Positions 17,798-25,957 of a stretch of DNA of 64,000 nt are shown piece after piece. Location: the NCBI RefSeq assembly GCF_021261315.1, contig NZ_JAJSAX010000004.1:186001-250000 (forward strand), in the 5' to 3' direction. The position numbers were made by a program, and so were the translations under genes. Under the pieces are notes generated by a model that was given only the letters and a program-made list of their open reading frames with translations, had not been told where the DNA came from and ran no database searches. Source of the DNA: Epilithonimonas sp. JDS. GTDB taxonomy: Bacteria > Bacteroidota > Bacteroidia > Flavobacteriales > Weeksellaceae. Position 1 is the stretch's first letter, and each line of letters opens with the position of its first letter.

Positions 17798-18856
17798 TTA
17801 AGACTCGATATGACGGGTTTTCTTTTCCGGAAACATTAGTGAAATAATAATACTCAAAAACAAGATGGAGACAATCACAATTAATGAATGTGACGTTGTA
17901 AATCCGATATCATCCAGATAATGGTGGAAGATCATTTTGAGACCGATAAAAGTAAGTAATGCTGCCAAACCGACCTTCAGGAATCTGAACTTACTCACGA
18001 TCCCAGCCAATACGAAGAACATTGATCTAAGTCCTATAATAGCAAAGATATTGGAGAAAAATACGATATAAGGATCTTTAGTAATCGAGAATATTGCCGG
18101 AATACTGTCTACCGCAAAGATTAAGTCTGTAAATTCTACAATAATCAACACCAGAAATAATGGTGTCATTTTTTTGATTCCATCGATTACAACAAAGAAT
18201 TTATTACCGACAAATTGGTTATGAACTTTGAAATGTTTCTGGGCAAACTTTACGACAGGATGATGCTGCGGATCGACTTCATCATCTTTATTCCGTTCGA
18301 TGTACATTTTGATTCCCGTATAGATAAGGAATGCGCCGAAGACGTACATAATCCATTCAAATTTCTGGATCAAAGCTGCACCTATAAATATGAACAGAAA
18401 TCTCATCACAATTGCGCCAAAGATTCCCCAGAAAAGAACGCGGTGATAATTTCGTGGGGCAACACCAAATCCGCTAAAGACCAAAAGAATCACAAAGATG
18501 TTATCTATTGAAAGTGCATATTCCACCAGATAGCCAGTCAGAAATTCCAGACCCAAATTTTTATCGTACAGCATAATGCTGTGCTCCAAATTACCGGGAA
18601 TAATTTTTACCGGATGCTTATGCTTGGCAACAATTTCCTGAAGCCGTTCCATACTGTCGATGCCGTGAATATGATGACCATAATAAGTCAATAATATATA
18701 GAATCCTAAAGAAAGCAGAATAATGAAGACACTCATCAATCCAGCTTGCTTCAGAGAAACTGCTGCATCTTTTTTATTGAAAATTCCCAGGTCGAGTAGG
18801 AGTAGGGTGACGATGAATATCAAAAATCCTGACAGGAATAAAATCTCGTTGCTCAT
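17798..18856 (-). CDS. TerC/Alx family integral membrane protein
   Basis: 352-residue inner-membrane protein with about nine hydrophobic segments. It carries both TerC marks: ALSIDNIFVI (about residue 115-124) and DLIFAVDSIPAI (about 245-256), whose acidic residues lie within the membrane. Alx/TerC proteins are tied to manganese export or metallation of exported proteins and, in some bacteria, tellurite resistance. The long stretch HHPVVKFAQKHFKVH between segments is a family-type cytoplasmic loop. Its promoter shows a -7 box at 18873 and a TTACA-NN-TGTAA palindrome in the -33 region, so the nearby Xre protein may control it. Confidence 0.9.
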   Translation of the reverse strand: MSNEILFLSGFLIFIVTLLLLDLGIFNKKDAAVSLKQAGLMSVFIILLSLGFYILLTYYGHHIHGIDSMERLQEIVAKHKHPVKIIPGNLEHSIMLYDKNLGLEFLTGYLVEYALSIDNIFVILLVFSGFGVAPRNYHRVLFWGIFGAIVMRFLFIFIGAALIQKFEWIMYVFGAFLIYTGIKMYIERNKDDEVDPQHHPVVKFAQKHFKVHNQFVGNKFFVVIDGIKKMTPLFLVLIIVEFTDLIFAVDSIPAIFSITKDPYIVFFSNIFAIIGLRSMFFVLAGIVSKFRFLKVGLAALLTFIGLKMIFHHYLDDIGFTTSHSLIVIVSILFLSIIISLMFPEKKTRHIES

Positions 18857-18872
18857 TTATTAGTAATTGTAG

Positions 18873-18880
18873 CAAAAATA
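18873..18880 (-). promoter_or_regulatory. -7 box of the TerC-like gene
   Basis: TATTTTTG on the minus strand, 16 bases before the ATG at 18856. Confidence 0.65.
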
Positions 18881-18904
18881 GGGAATTTATTACGATTTAG
18901 TCAC

Positions 18905-18920
18905 TTTTACATTTGTAAAA
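18905..18920. promoter_or_regulatory. palindromic operator candidate upstream of the TerC-like gene
   Basis: TTTTACATTTGTAAAA, perfect 7-base arms, placed about 25 bases upstream of the -7 box, that is in the -33 region. Confidence 0.5.
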
Positions 18921-19130
18921 TATAGCAATTTTTCATTAAAATAATGTTTAATAATTTGACGAACAAATGGTTAAAACTGTCTAAAATTGCTATTAAAGTA
19001 AATATAAAAATAAACTTTAGTTGAATTATATAAATGACTGATATTATTTAAATTATAAAATAAAAATATTAATATATCAATCCACAAAAATATTAACAGA
19101 CAAAGTGACATTTCGATTTGTTTAATAATA

Positions 19131-19142
19131 TTACAAATGTAA
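19131..19142. promoter_or_regulatory. palindromic operator candidate upstream of the M14 gene
   Basis: TTACAAATGTAA, identical to the site at the Xre start, again about 25 bases upstream of the -7 box at 19167. Confidence 0.5.
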
Positions 19143-19166
19143 ATCGTGTTATTTGGGATTAAATCT

Positions 19167-19174
19167 TACTTTTG
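19167..19174 (+). promoter_or_regulatory. -7 box of the M14 peptidase gene
   Basis: TACTTTTG, 20 bases before the ATG at 19195. It lies inside the longer frame that opens at 19153, which is why the later ATG was chosen. Confidence 0.7.
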
Positions 19175-19194
19175 TGACATCTAAATTAGTACTA

Positions 19195-20298
19195 ATGACA
19201 AACAGTTTTCCTTATTCGCAAAATCCAAATTTCCCAGAACGCTATATTTCCCCTGAAAAATTATTTTCTTACCTACAGGACAATTACAGCGATTATATAA
19301 AAGAGGTCGGAAAATCGAGTTTGGGGAAACCTATTTATATGTTGACCTTAGGAAATGGCAATATCAAAGTTGCCGCCTGGTCTCAGATGCACGGAAACGA
19401 GTCGACTGCAACTTTAGCAATGTTGGATCTTCTTACAATCTTTGAAAAGAATCCTGAGTTGCAAGACAAATTATTTTCCCTGATTCAGTTGGATTTTATC
19501 TTTATGTTGAATCCGGATGGTTCTGAAGCCTGGACCAGGAGAAATGCTTACGACATTGATATCAACAGAGATTTTATCAGAGATTCGAGCATTGAAATAA
19601 GAGTTTTGAAATCTATTGTGCTGAATGGAAATTACAGCTACTTACTAAATCTTCATGATCAACGGACGATTTTTACGACAGACGGAATTCATCCTGCGAC
19701 TTTATCGTTTTTATCACCATCAGAAAATCTTGAACGAGATCTGACTGAAAACAGGAAAAAAAGTATGGCGGTGATTGCAGCGATCTATATGCAACTGAAG
19801 CAAATTCTTCCAAACCGAATTGCGAAATATACCGACGAATTTTACCCGACATCCAGCGGTGATAATTTTATGAAATCCGGAATTCCGTCCATACTATTTG
19901 AAGGTGGATTTTATGAGAATGATCTGGACAGAAAAAAAACCAGAGAATATTACACGCACGCGTTGTATTTTGCACTGAAAGCAATTTCGGTTCTAAAGGG
20001 CGATACGCTGAGCTATGAAACATATTTTGACATCCCTCAAAACAGAGAAACTCATTTTGATTTGATTTACAGAAATGTAAAACTAAATACGGAATTCGAA
20101 TGCATTATGGACATTGCTGTGCAGTACAGAGAAATTCTTGACGATGATAAAAATCTGACGTATCAGCCGTATGTTGTTGAAGTTGGTGATCTGAACCATA
20201 AAAAAGGCTGGAAAGAAATTGACTGTACAGATAAAAAATTCATTTCTTTAAAAAAGTTTCCCAAACTCGATTCTTTGGTAGATTTCAAAATCGAATAA
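19195..20298 (+). CDS. M14-type zinc carboxypeptidase-like protein
   Basis: 367-residue protein of the M14 peptidase superfamily. Zinc ligands are His66 and Glu69 (MHGNE) and His154 (LNLHDQ); the catalytic Glu is Glu236 in FEGGFYEND. Asn-Pro-Asp-Gly (NPDGS) and NRDF between them are family marks. No signal peptide is present with the chosen start, so it appears cytoplasmic, unlike digestive carboxypeptidases; a role in trimming peptides or peptidoglycan fragments is possible. The promoter carries the TTACAAATGTAA palindrome. Confidence 0.87.
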   Translation: MTNSFPYSQNPNFPERYISPEKLFSYLQDNYSDYIKEVGKSSLGKPIYMLTLGNGNIKVAAWSQMHGNESTATLAMLDLLTIFEKNPELQDKLFSLIQLDFIFMLNPDGSEAWTRRNAYDIDINRDFIRDSSIEIRVLKSIVLNGNYSYLLNLHDQRTIFTTDGIHPATLSFLSPSENLERDLTENRKKSMAVIAAIYMQLKQILPNRIAKYTDEFYPTSSGDNFMKSGIPSILFEGGFYENDLDRKKTREYYTHALYFALKAISVLKGDTLSYETYFDIPQNRETHFDLIYRNVKLNTEFECIMDIAVQYREILDDDKNLTYQPYVVEVGDLNHKKGWKEIDCTDKKFISLKKFPKLDSLVDFKIE

Positions 20299-20500
20299 TC
20301 TTAGCAAATAATAAAAACTGACTTTTTTGACTATTTTTAATCAACTGAAAATAAACACTTTACACACTCTATTTAACATAATATAAATTATAGGACTTTT
20401 TGCAATTATCGTTTGATAGTCTTTTACAGCTGTCACATTCTCTTATAAATCAATGTGGTACAATATTTTCTACGCTTATTTCAGATCAATCTTAATAATT

Positions 20501-21019
20501 ATGAAAAACACTTTTTTAATTCTCTCAGCTGCCTTAATGATGCTTTGCTCGTGCGAGAAAAATATTGAAAAACAAATTAATGTTGAAAACAGAAAACCTG
20601 ATACATTGGCCGTTTCAGAGGATCCAAATCAGATTTCAGAAAAAGAAAATGTAGATTATTGTTATATGAATGTGGTTGGAAAAGATTCTATGTTTTTGTC
20701 CTACAAAATTATGAACGGAAATGTTTCCGGTAAACTGAAATATAAAAACTTTGAAAAAGATTCCAATTTCGGCGATATTATAGGAAAAGTTGCCGGCGAC
20801 ACTTTGAGAGTCAATTATAAATTTACTTCTGAAGGCTCTGTAAGCGAACGGGAAATTTATTTTCTGCAAGACAGCGGCGTTTTGTTGGAAGGTATTGGTG
20901 ATTATGCAGATCCAAGCGCTTCGAAGTTGGTTTATTCTTCTCCGAAAGCCATCAATTATTCCAAAGGTCAGAGATTGACACCGGCAGATTGTAAAATGAT
21001 TTCAGGAAAATTAAAATGA
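20501..21019 (+). CDS. small lipoprotein of unknown function
   Basis: 172-residue lipoprotein. The ATG at 20501 gives a proper signal peptide with lipobox LCSC; the frame is open further upstream, but that extension (MWYNIFYAYF) is not a plausible secretion start. The mature protein begins CEKNIEKQINVENRKPD and continues with beta-rich repeats (GNVSGKLKYKNF, DTLRVNYKF). Many Chryseobacterium lipoproteins look like this and none has a known function. Terminator-like hairpin follows 30 bases after the stop. Confidence 0.65.
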   Translation: MKNTFLILSAALMMLCSCEKNIEKQINVENRKPDTLAVSEDPNQISEKENVDYCYMNVVGKDSMFLSYKIMNGNVSGKLKYKNFEKDSNFGDIIGKVAGDTLRVNYKFTSEGSVSEREIYFLQDSGVLLEGIGDYADPSASKLVYSSPKAINYSKGQRLTPADCKMISGKLK

Positions 21020-21049
21020 AATTCCTAAAATCTTTACTTTACAAAATAA

Positions 21050-21077
21050 AACAGCAGCTAAAAAATTAGCTGCTGTT
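21050..21077. terminator. terminator at the end of the glucan locus
   Basis: AACAGCAGCTAA (21050-21061) pairs with TTAGCTGCTGTT (21066-21077). On the minus strand it is followed by TTTATTTTG, so it mainly ends the GH30 transcript; it may also stop the convergent lipoprotein gene. Confidence 0.8.
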
Positions 21078-21097
21078 CCTTTGAAAATAATATATAA

Positions 21098-22537
21098 CTA
21101 TAAAATTATAGTCTGGATAGAATGTGCCGGCGCAGAGAGTTTTGAAGATTTTCCTTCGATCCAGAGATTGAAATCTGTATCCGCATCACCTTCATTCATC
21201 ACAACCACTACCAGTTCCCCACTCTCGTTCAGGAAACTTGTGGATAACAGAAAATCTTTGTTAGTCGATGTTCCGACGCGCTGTGCATTAGGTTTTACAT
21301 ATTTGGAAATGTGCCCGATGTAATAATATTCGTAAGTGTAATGAAGTTCTTTCGTTTTTGTATCATAAATAATTGGTGCGAAACAGAAATTCCCAACGTG
21401 ATTTGGTCCTCCTTTTTCATCTAAAAGAATATTCCAATCTGTCCAAGCAGAAGTTCCTTTGTTGAAATCATTGATCATATTTCGACCGTACAATTCGCCT
21501 AAACTTACATCGTAAATCTTTGTGAAATCAAATTGTTCTTTGCAACCTTCTGTGAAAATCAGGAATTTTTCAGGAAAAGCTCTGTGTGTTTCTGCAAGAT
21601 TATCAAACAGTTGCGATTTATTATTCCAGGTTTCGTACCAATGGTAGCCAATTCCGGAAGCATATTTTGAAGTTTCAGGATCTTGTAAAGTTGTGGTTGC
21701 TCTTTGGTACATCAAATCTCTATTATGATCCCAAATGATAACTTTTTTATCCTTGTAATTATTTTTCCAAAGCGTCGGACCTAGATTTTCTTTAAGGAAT
21801 TTCGCCTCTTCATCCGCTGTATACAGGCAAGATTCCCAAGTCTGAACAGCCATTGGCTCATTCTGAATCGTCAATCCCCAAACCGGAATATTTCTTTTCT
21901 CATATTCCTGAATAAATTTAACATAATAATTGGCCCAGACCTGATAATACTTGTCCAATAATTTTCCGCCTTTCAGCATATCATTATTGGTTTTCATCCA
22001 GGCTGGCGGACTCCATGGACTGAAATAAAATCTAAAATCATTCGGATCAATCGCTTTCTGAGCTAATTTAATTAATGGAATTTTGTACTGTTCATCGTGT
22101 TTTACATCAAATGAATTCAGAGATTCATCGTTGTCTTTGACGTAAGTATAAGAATCACTGGAGAAATCGCACGAGTTCATATTGGTTCGGACAATATTGT
22201 AGCCTATCCCCGATTTTCCGTAGTAAGCTTCGATAAATTCCTTCTGTTTTTCTTTCGGAATCTTGGCAAAAACCTCAGCAGAAGCATCTGTAATCGCACC
22301 ACCAATTCCAATCAGTTTTTGATATTTGAAATCTGGATCTACAAAAACGCAAACATCTGTTTCTTTTGGCTGAGGAAAATCTGTAAAAACAGCATTGGCT
22401 TTCTTGGCAAATTTTTCGTTGTTTTTTTGTGAAGTAATGATCACTTTTCCTTGCTTCATTCCTTTTTTCCAGTAATTCTGGGCATTTATATTTGCTGAAA
22501 GTGACAAAGCAGCAAACAAAATAATTGACTTTTTCAT
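21098..22537 (-). CDS. glycoside hydrolase family 30, secreted
   Basis: 479-residue retaining glycosidase with signal peptide (cleavage after ANINAQ). The acid/base is Glu227 in TIQNEP and the nucleophile Glu330 in IFTEGC; the N-terminal GIGGAITDASA and FSPWSPPAWM motifs are GH30 marks. The C-terminal beta domain ends the protein. GH30 enzymes in Bacteroidota act on beta-1,6-glucan, glucosylceramide-type or beta-glucoside substrates; beside GH16 and a second GH30, beta-1,6-linked glucan branches are the likely target. It is the last gene of the locus, 34 bases after GH16. Confidence 0.9.
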   Translation of the reverse strand: MKKSIILFAALSLSANINAQNYWKKGMKQGKVIITSQKNNEKFAKKANAVFTDFPQPKETDVCVFVDPDFKYQKLIGIGGAITDASAEVFAKIPKEKQKEFIEAYYGKSGIGYNIVRTNMNSCDFSSDSYTYVKDNDESLNSFDVKHDEQYKIPLIKLAQKAIDPNDFRFYFSPWSPPAWMKTNNDMLKGGKLLDKYYQVWANYYVKFIQEYEKRNIPVWGLTIQNEPMAVQTWESCLYTADEEAKFLKENLGPTLWKNNYKDKKVIIWDHNRDLMYQRATTTLQDPETSKYASGIGYHWYETWNNKSQLFDNLAETHRAFPEKFLIFTEGCKEQFDFTKIYDVSLGELYGRNMINDFNKGTSAWTDWNILLDEKGGPNHVGNFCFAPIIYDTKTKELHYTYEYYYIGHISKYVKPNAQRVGTSTNKDFLLSTSFLNESGELVVVVMNEGDADTDFNLWIEGKSSKLSAPAHSIQTIIL

Positions 22538-22571
22538 TTTTATTAAGAATATTAGATGTATTTTTTTAACA

Positions 22572-23384
22572 TCATTTTTTAGTTATTTTTTTATAAATTC
22601 TGACATAATCTATCAGAAATTTTTGTGGATATATTTTCTCATCTACACCCTCTTTTCCGCCCCAGTTCCCTCCTACTGCCTGATTCAGAATCAAATAGAA
22701 AGGCTGATCAAATGGCCAGGCTTCATAATCATTTTCAGTTTTTATGTATGTAAAATATTTTTTATCATCTACAAACATTTCGATTTTATCCGGCGTCCAG
22801 TCGGCTCTGTAAACATGAAAATTTTCGGTTGCATCTTTGACGATGATTGTATCGGTTTTTTGAGTATTAATGATGTGATTATACTTTTTCGTATGAACTG
22901 ATCCGTGAACAAAACCTTCATTGTAGCCAACATGTTCCATAATGTCGATTTCACCATCGTCCGGCCATTCCTTCAGATTTTTGCTCAGCATCCAGATGGC
23001 TGGCCAGGTTCCTTTTCCTTTGGGTAATTTTGCCCTCACCTCAACAGTTCCATATTGAAATGGAAACGTATTTTTTGTAATTAATTTAGCTGAAGTGTAA
23101 TCATTCTTTTCCCATTTTTCTTTTTTGGCTTCGATGATCAAAATTCCTTTTTCTACTCTGGCATTTTCCGTTCTGTCTTTGGTATAGAACTGAAGTTCAT
23201 TATTTCCGAAACCATCACCGCCGACTTCAAATTCCCATTTGGAAGAATCTGGCAAACCATTGTTATTAAATTCATCCTGGAAAACGAGTTTACCTTTCTC
23301 AGAGTTTTTTTGACTCGAGCAAGCAATACTCATTATTAGAACTGATGAAAAAGCTGATAATGCTATGATTTGTTTGAACTTCAT
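22572..23384 (-). CDS. glycoside hydrolase family 16, laminarinase-type lipoprotein
   Basis: 270-residue endo-beta-glucanase. Lipobox MSIAC with Cys22; the catalytic motif EIDIME (145-150, nucleophile Glu145, Asp147, acid/base Glu150) has the extra Met typical of the laminarinase branch with a beta bulge. WPAIWML and the C-terminal DYVRIYKK strand complete the jelly roll. It should cut beta-1,3- (or mixed 1,3/1,4-) glucan at the cell surface or periplasm. It sits between two GH30 genes, 32 bases after the upstream one. Confidence 0.92.
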   Translation of the reverse strand: MKFKQIIALSAFSSVLIMSIACSSQKNSEKGKLVFQDEFNNNGLPDSSKWEFEVGGDGFGNNELQFYTKDRTENARVEKGILIIEAKKEKWEKNDYTSAKLITKNTFPFQYGTVEVRAKLPKGKGTWPAIWMLSKNLKEWPDDGEIDIMEHVGYNEGFVHGSVHTKKYNHIINTQKTDTIIVKDATENFHVYRADWTPDKIEMFVDDKKYFTYIKTENDYEAWPFDQPFYLILNQAVGGNWGGKEGVDEKIYPQKFLIDYVRIYKKITKK

Positions 23385-23416
23385 AAATTAAATTTCAGAA
23401 TTAATTTAATCAAAAA

Positions 23417-24883
23417 TTAAAAAACAAAAGTTGCTACAGATCTTGCTGGTAAAGCTGTTGCAGCGGATTTACCATTCATTTTGATATTGAAATTTTCTGT
23501 TGCATTTCCTTCATTCAGAACGATTAGAGTTGTTTTGCCATTTGGTGTTGTGAAGGCTACTGAACTTAAATTTCCTGGTTGTGTAGATGCAATTCTTTGA
23601 GAATTCTGAGGAACAAATTTAGATGCGTGAGCAATGATGTAGTAAGCCACATTTTTGGTTAAAGATTCGCTTGTACTTACCGTAACTGCGCCTTTACACT
23701 GCGTGCAGCCACCATCTGTGTGCGGATTGAAACCAGGATCATTCGCAAGATTCCACTCCAAAGCAATTTTGCTCCAGTTTCTCATTGAACCAATGATCAC
23801 GTTTTTGGAATGCCACATCAAATCATCAGAAAAAGAAGAAGTTGAGCCAGTCCATTGCTCTGTAAAATAAAGATTCTTAGCAGGATAAGCCAAATGAACA
23901 TTACTTAAAACAGCAATATTACCGGCATAAAGATGGAAAGCTGAACCATCAACATACTTTGAAGCTTCGGGATCTGCCAGGATTGACATTGGATATTCCG
24001 GTTTGTCACAATTGTGATCGTAAAGAACGATTTTTGTTGTGATATTAGCTGCCTGAAAAGCCGGCCCAAGACTGTTTTTGATGAATGTTGCCTGCTGAGG
24101 CGCTGTCATTAATAAACTTGGATTATTACCGGGATGCAAAGGTTCGTTTTGCGGTGTGATGGCATCAATTGTGATTCCCTGCGCTTTCATTCCCTGAATG
24201 TATTTCACAAAATATTGCGCATAAACATTGTAATATTGAGGCTGAAGACTGCCGCCGATTGAACTTCCGTTGTCCTTCATCCAAACCGGAGGCGACCAAG
24301 GTGTTGCCATAATTTTGATATTCGGATTGATGGTCAGGATTTTCTTCAGCATATCAATCAGAGCTTGATCTTTTGATAATGAGAAATTGGCCAGAGACAA
24401 ATCAGTTTGTCCGGCAGGCATATCGTCATACGAAAAAACCGTACTGTTAAGATCTGAAGCGCCGATACTTAATCTGATATAATTGACTCCAATAGAATTG
24501 TCCTTATTAGAAAAAAGGTCCTGAAGTAATTCTTCCTTTTTAGTTGCCGATAATTGATTGATTACCTGCACACTTCCGCCAGTCAAGGTGTAACCAAAAC
24601 CGTCGATGGTCTGATATTTCTGCGAAGCATCTACATCTAAAGTCTGATAATTATTGGAAGCATTGTTGAAGAAAATATCGCTTTGTTTCTGAAGTTTGAT
24701 GGATTCATCTGCTTTTGTGAGCCAGAAACTTGCGGAAGCATAATTACCATTATCACCACTAGTCGCAGGCGGATTTGTTGAAGTTTCATCAACGGTACTG
24801 CTCTGGCAAAACAACAGCGAAAAGATGGTTAAGCCAAAGAAAAATGCTCGGTTTGGAAAAATGCGTTTTGAGTGATTGTACAT
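23417..24883 (-). CDS. glycoside hydrolase family 30, lipoprotein
   Basis: 488-residue GH30 with lipobox SLLFC (Cys26), so probably surface-exposed. Motifs: GFGYTLTGGSVQ, ATPWSPPVWMK, acid/base Glu247 in TPQNEP, nucleophile Glu342 in FTEQW. The N-terminal Thr/Ser-rich linker (28-50) is usual for tethered enzymes. The DGGCTQCKGAV loop is characteristic of the beta-1,6-glucanase-like group. It is the first hydrolase gene after an internal terminator, so it may have its own promoter in the 173-base gap upstream; I could not find a clear -7 box there. Confidence 0.9.
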   Translation of the reverse strand: MYNHSKRIFPNRAFFFGLTIFSLLFCQSSTVDETSTNPPATSGDNGNYASASFWLTKADESIKLQKQSDIFFNNASNNYQTLDVDASQKYQTIDGFGYTLTGGSVQVINQLSATKKEELLQDLFSNKDNSIGVNYIRLSIGASDLNSTVFSYDDMPAGQTDLSLANFSLSKDQALIDMLKKILTINPNIKIMATPWSPPVWMKDNGSSIGGSLQPQYYNVYAQYFVKYIQGMKAQGITIDAITPQNEPLHPGNNPSLLMTAPQQATFIKNSLGPAFQAANITTKIVLYDHNCDKPEYPMSILADPEASKYVDGSAFHLYAGNIAVLSNVHLAYPAKNLYFTEQWTGSTSSFSDDLMWHSKNVIIGSMRNWSKIALEWNLANDPGFNPHTDGGCTQCKGAVTVSTSESLTKNVAYYIIAHASKFVPQNSQRIASTQPGNLSSVAFTTPNGKTTLIVLNEGNATENFNIKMNGKSAATALPARSVATFVF

Positions 24884-25005
24884 TTTAATTAGATTTTAAT
24901 GCTTATCAATTTTGATTTCAATTAAGAAAATTGTCACGGAATTTCAGTTCCAATACAGCTTTCTTTTTGTTGTGAATTCTCGACTGACAGCTTGTTAGAA
25001 AAAAT

Positions 25006-25031
25006 GAAAGAGGTTTTTGAGGACCTCTTTC
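25006..25031 (-). terminator. internal terminator between binding-protein and hydrolase genes
   Basis: Perfect 9-base stem GAAAGAGGT/ACCTCTTTC with an 8-base loop; read on the minus strand it is followed by ATTTTTTCT. It sits 26 bases after the glycan-binding lipoprotein stop and would separate susC/D expression from the hydrolases. Confidence 0.8.
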
Positions 25032-25056
25032 ACCTAAGAAATATGATAAGAAAAAA

Positions 25057-25938
25057 TTAGTTAACGCCTCGGAATTCTACATTTTTGATAGAAATCCCTT
25101 CTTTCATGTCATTCCCGCCTGATCTTATGGCAAAATAAACTGTACCATCCTGAGTCGCTGTAAAAGTACCGGTTGGATTATTTACATTCACAGAACCCTT
25201 ACTTGAAATCTTACCTTCAAAAGCTGTAGTTCCGCTACCTGCCCAAGTATTGATACCTCTCAACCAAGTAGAATCATTGCCATCTCCTGTGTAATCATTG
25301 TTAGCAGTTGGTTTTGTGTAACCTACGTAGATTTCAAACCACGAATCTGAAACTCCTTTTGAGGTTACTACTGCATCTGCCATATATTTTCGTCCCTTCA
25401 CAACTTGGATAGCCTGATACATCACGTTTCTGTCCCAACCTTTAGCAGTGAAAGTTGCCCATCCGTTGGCAAATGACCACAAGGCTGTATTTGAAGGATT
25501 TGGAAATGTCATTGTCCATTTTGCAACATCTGTAGCATCCAAAAACTTCCCTCCCTGGATCAGATTTCCGGAAAGCGGATCCGACTTATCAACTTTTACT
25601 GTCTGACTTGATGTTCCAGCAACAACGCCTCCTTGTCCGATAATCTGATGCTGAATCACATATGTCCCCTCATCAGGAATAAATACGTCATTGATATTTG
25701 CACCTCTCCCAAAACCGCCGCCATCTCCCAGATCCCAGTTGGAATAGAGGTAATTTTGGTTTGATGAAGTTAATTTGTAGTGATTTTCCGAAGTTTTTGT
25801 AACTGTGAATGATGCATCTGTATTGGTTGGCGTAAGCCCGTTTCCGTCGCCGTCAACTGTCTCAGGCATACATGAGGAAATGAATAATGCTGCAGATATT
25901 AAAGTTAAAACTCTTATTTTAGATATGTTCGTTTTCAT
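25057..25938 (-). CDS. surface glycan-binding lipoprotein (PKD-like plus carbohydrate-binding domain)
   Basis: 293-residue lipoprotein with lipobox FISSC. Residues about 45-118 form a PKD-like beta sandwich (SNWDLGDGGGFG, EGTYVIQHQI), and about 125-290 look like a galactose-binding/CBM4-type jelly roll (WTMTFPNPSNTALWSF, GKISSKG, TVYFAIRSGG). The order SusC-SusD-lipoprotein identifies it as the SusE/SGBP-position protein that captures glycan at the cell surface. It starts 19 bases after susD. The exact binding domain family is inferred from pattern. Confidence 0.8.
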   Translation of the reverse strand: MKTNISKIRVLTLISAALFISSCMPETVDGDGNGLTPTNTDASFTVTKTSENHYKLTSSNQNYLYSNWDLGDGGGFGRGANINDVFIPDEGTYVIQHQIIGQGGVVAGTSSQTVKVDKSDPLSGNLIQGGKFLDATDVAKWTMTFPNPSNTALWSFANGWATFTAKGWDRNVMYQAIQVVKGRKYMADAVVTSKGVSDSWFEIYVGYTKPTANNDYTGDGNDSTWLRGINTWAGSGTTAFEGKISSKGSVNVNNPTGTFTATQDGTVYFAIRSGGNDMKEGISIKNVEFRGVN

Positions 25939-25957
25939 AAGATTGCTGTTAGAATTA

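Larger units (their letters stand above)
18857..19194. other. divergent intergenic control region
   Basis: 338 bases between the divergent TerC-like and M14 peptidase genes. It is very AT-rich and carries a -7 box for each side (18873-18880 minus, 19167-19174 plus) and one palindrome of the TTACA-NN-TGTAA type near each promoter. The middle 200 bases show no other clear feature. Confidence 0.7.
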
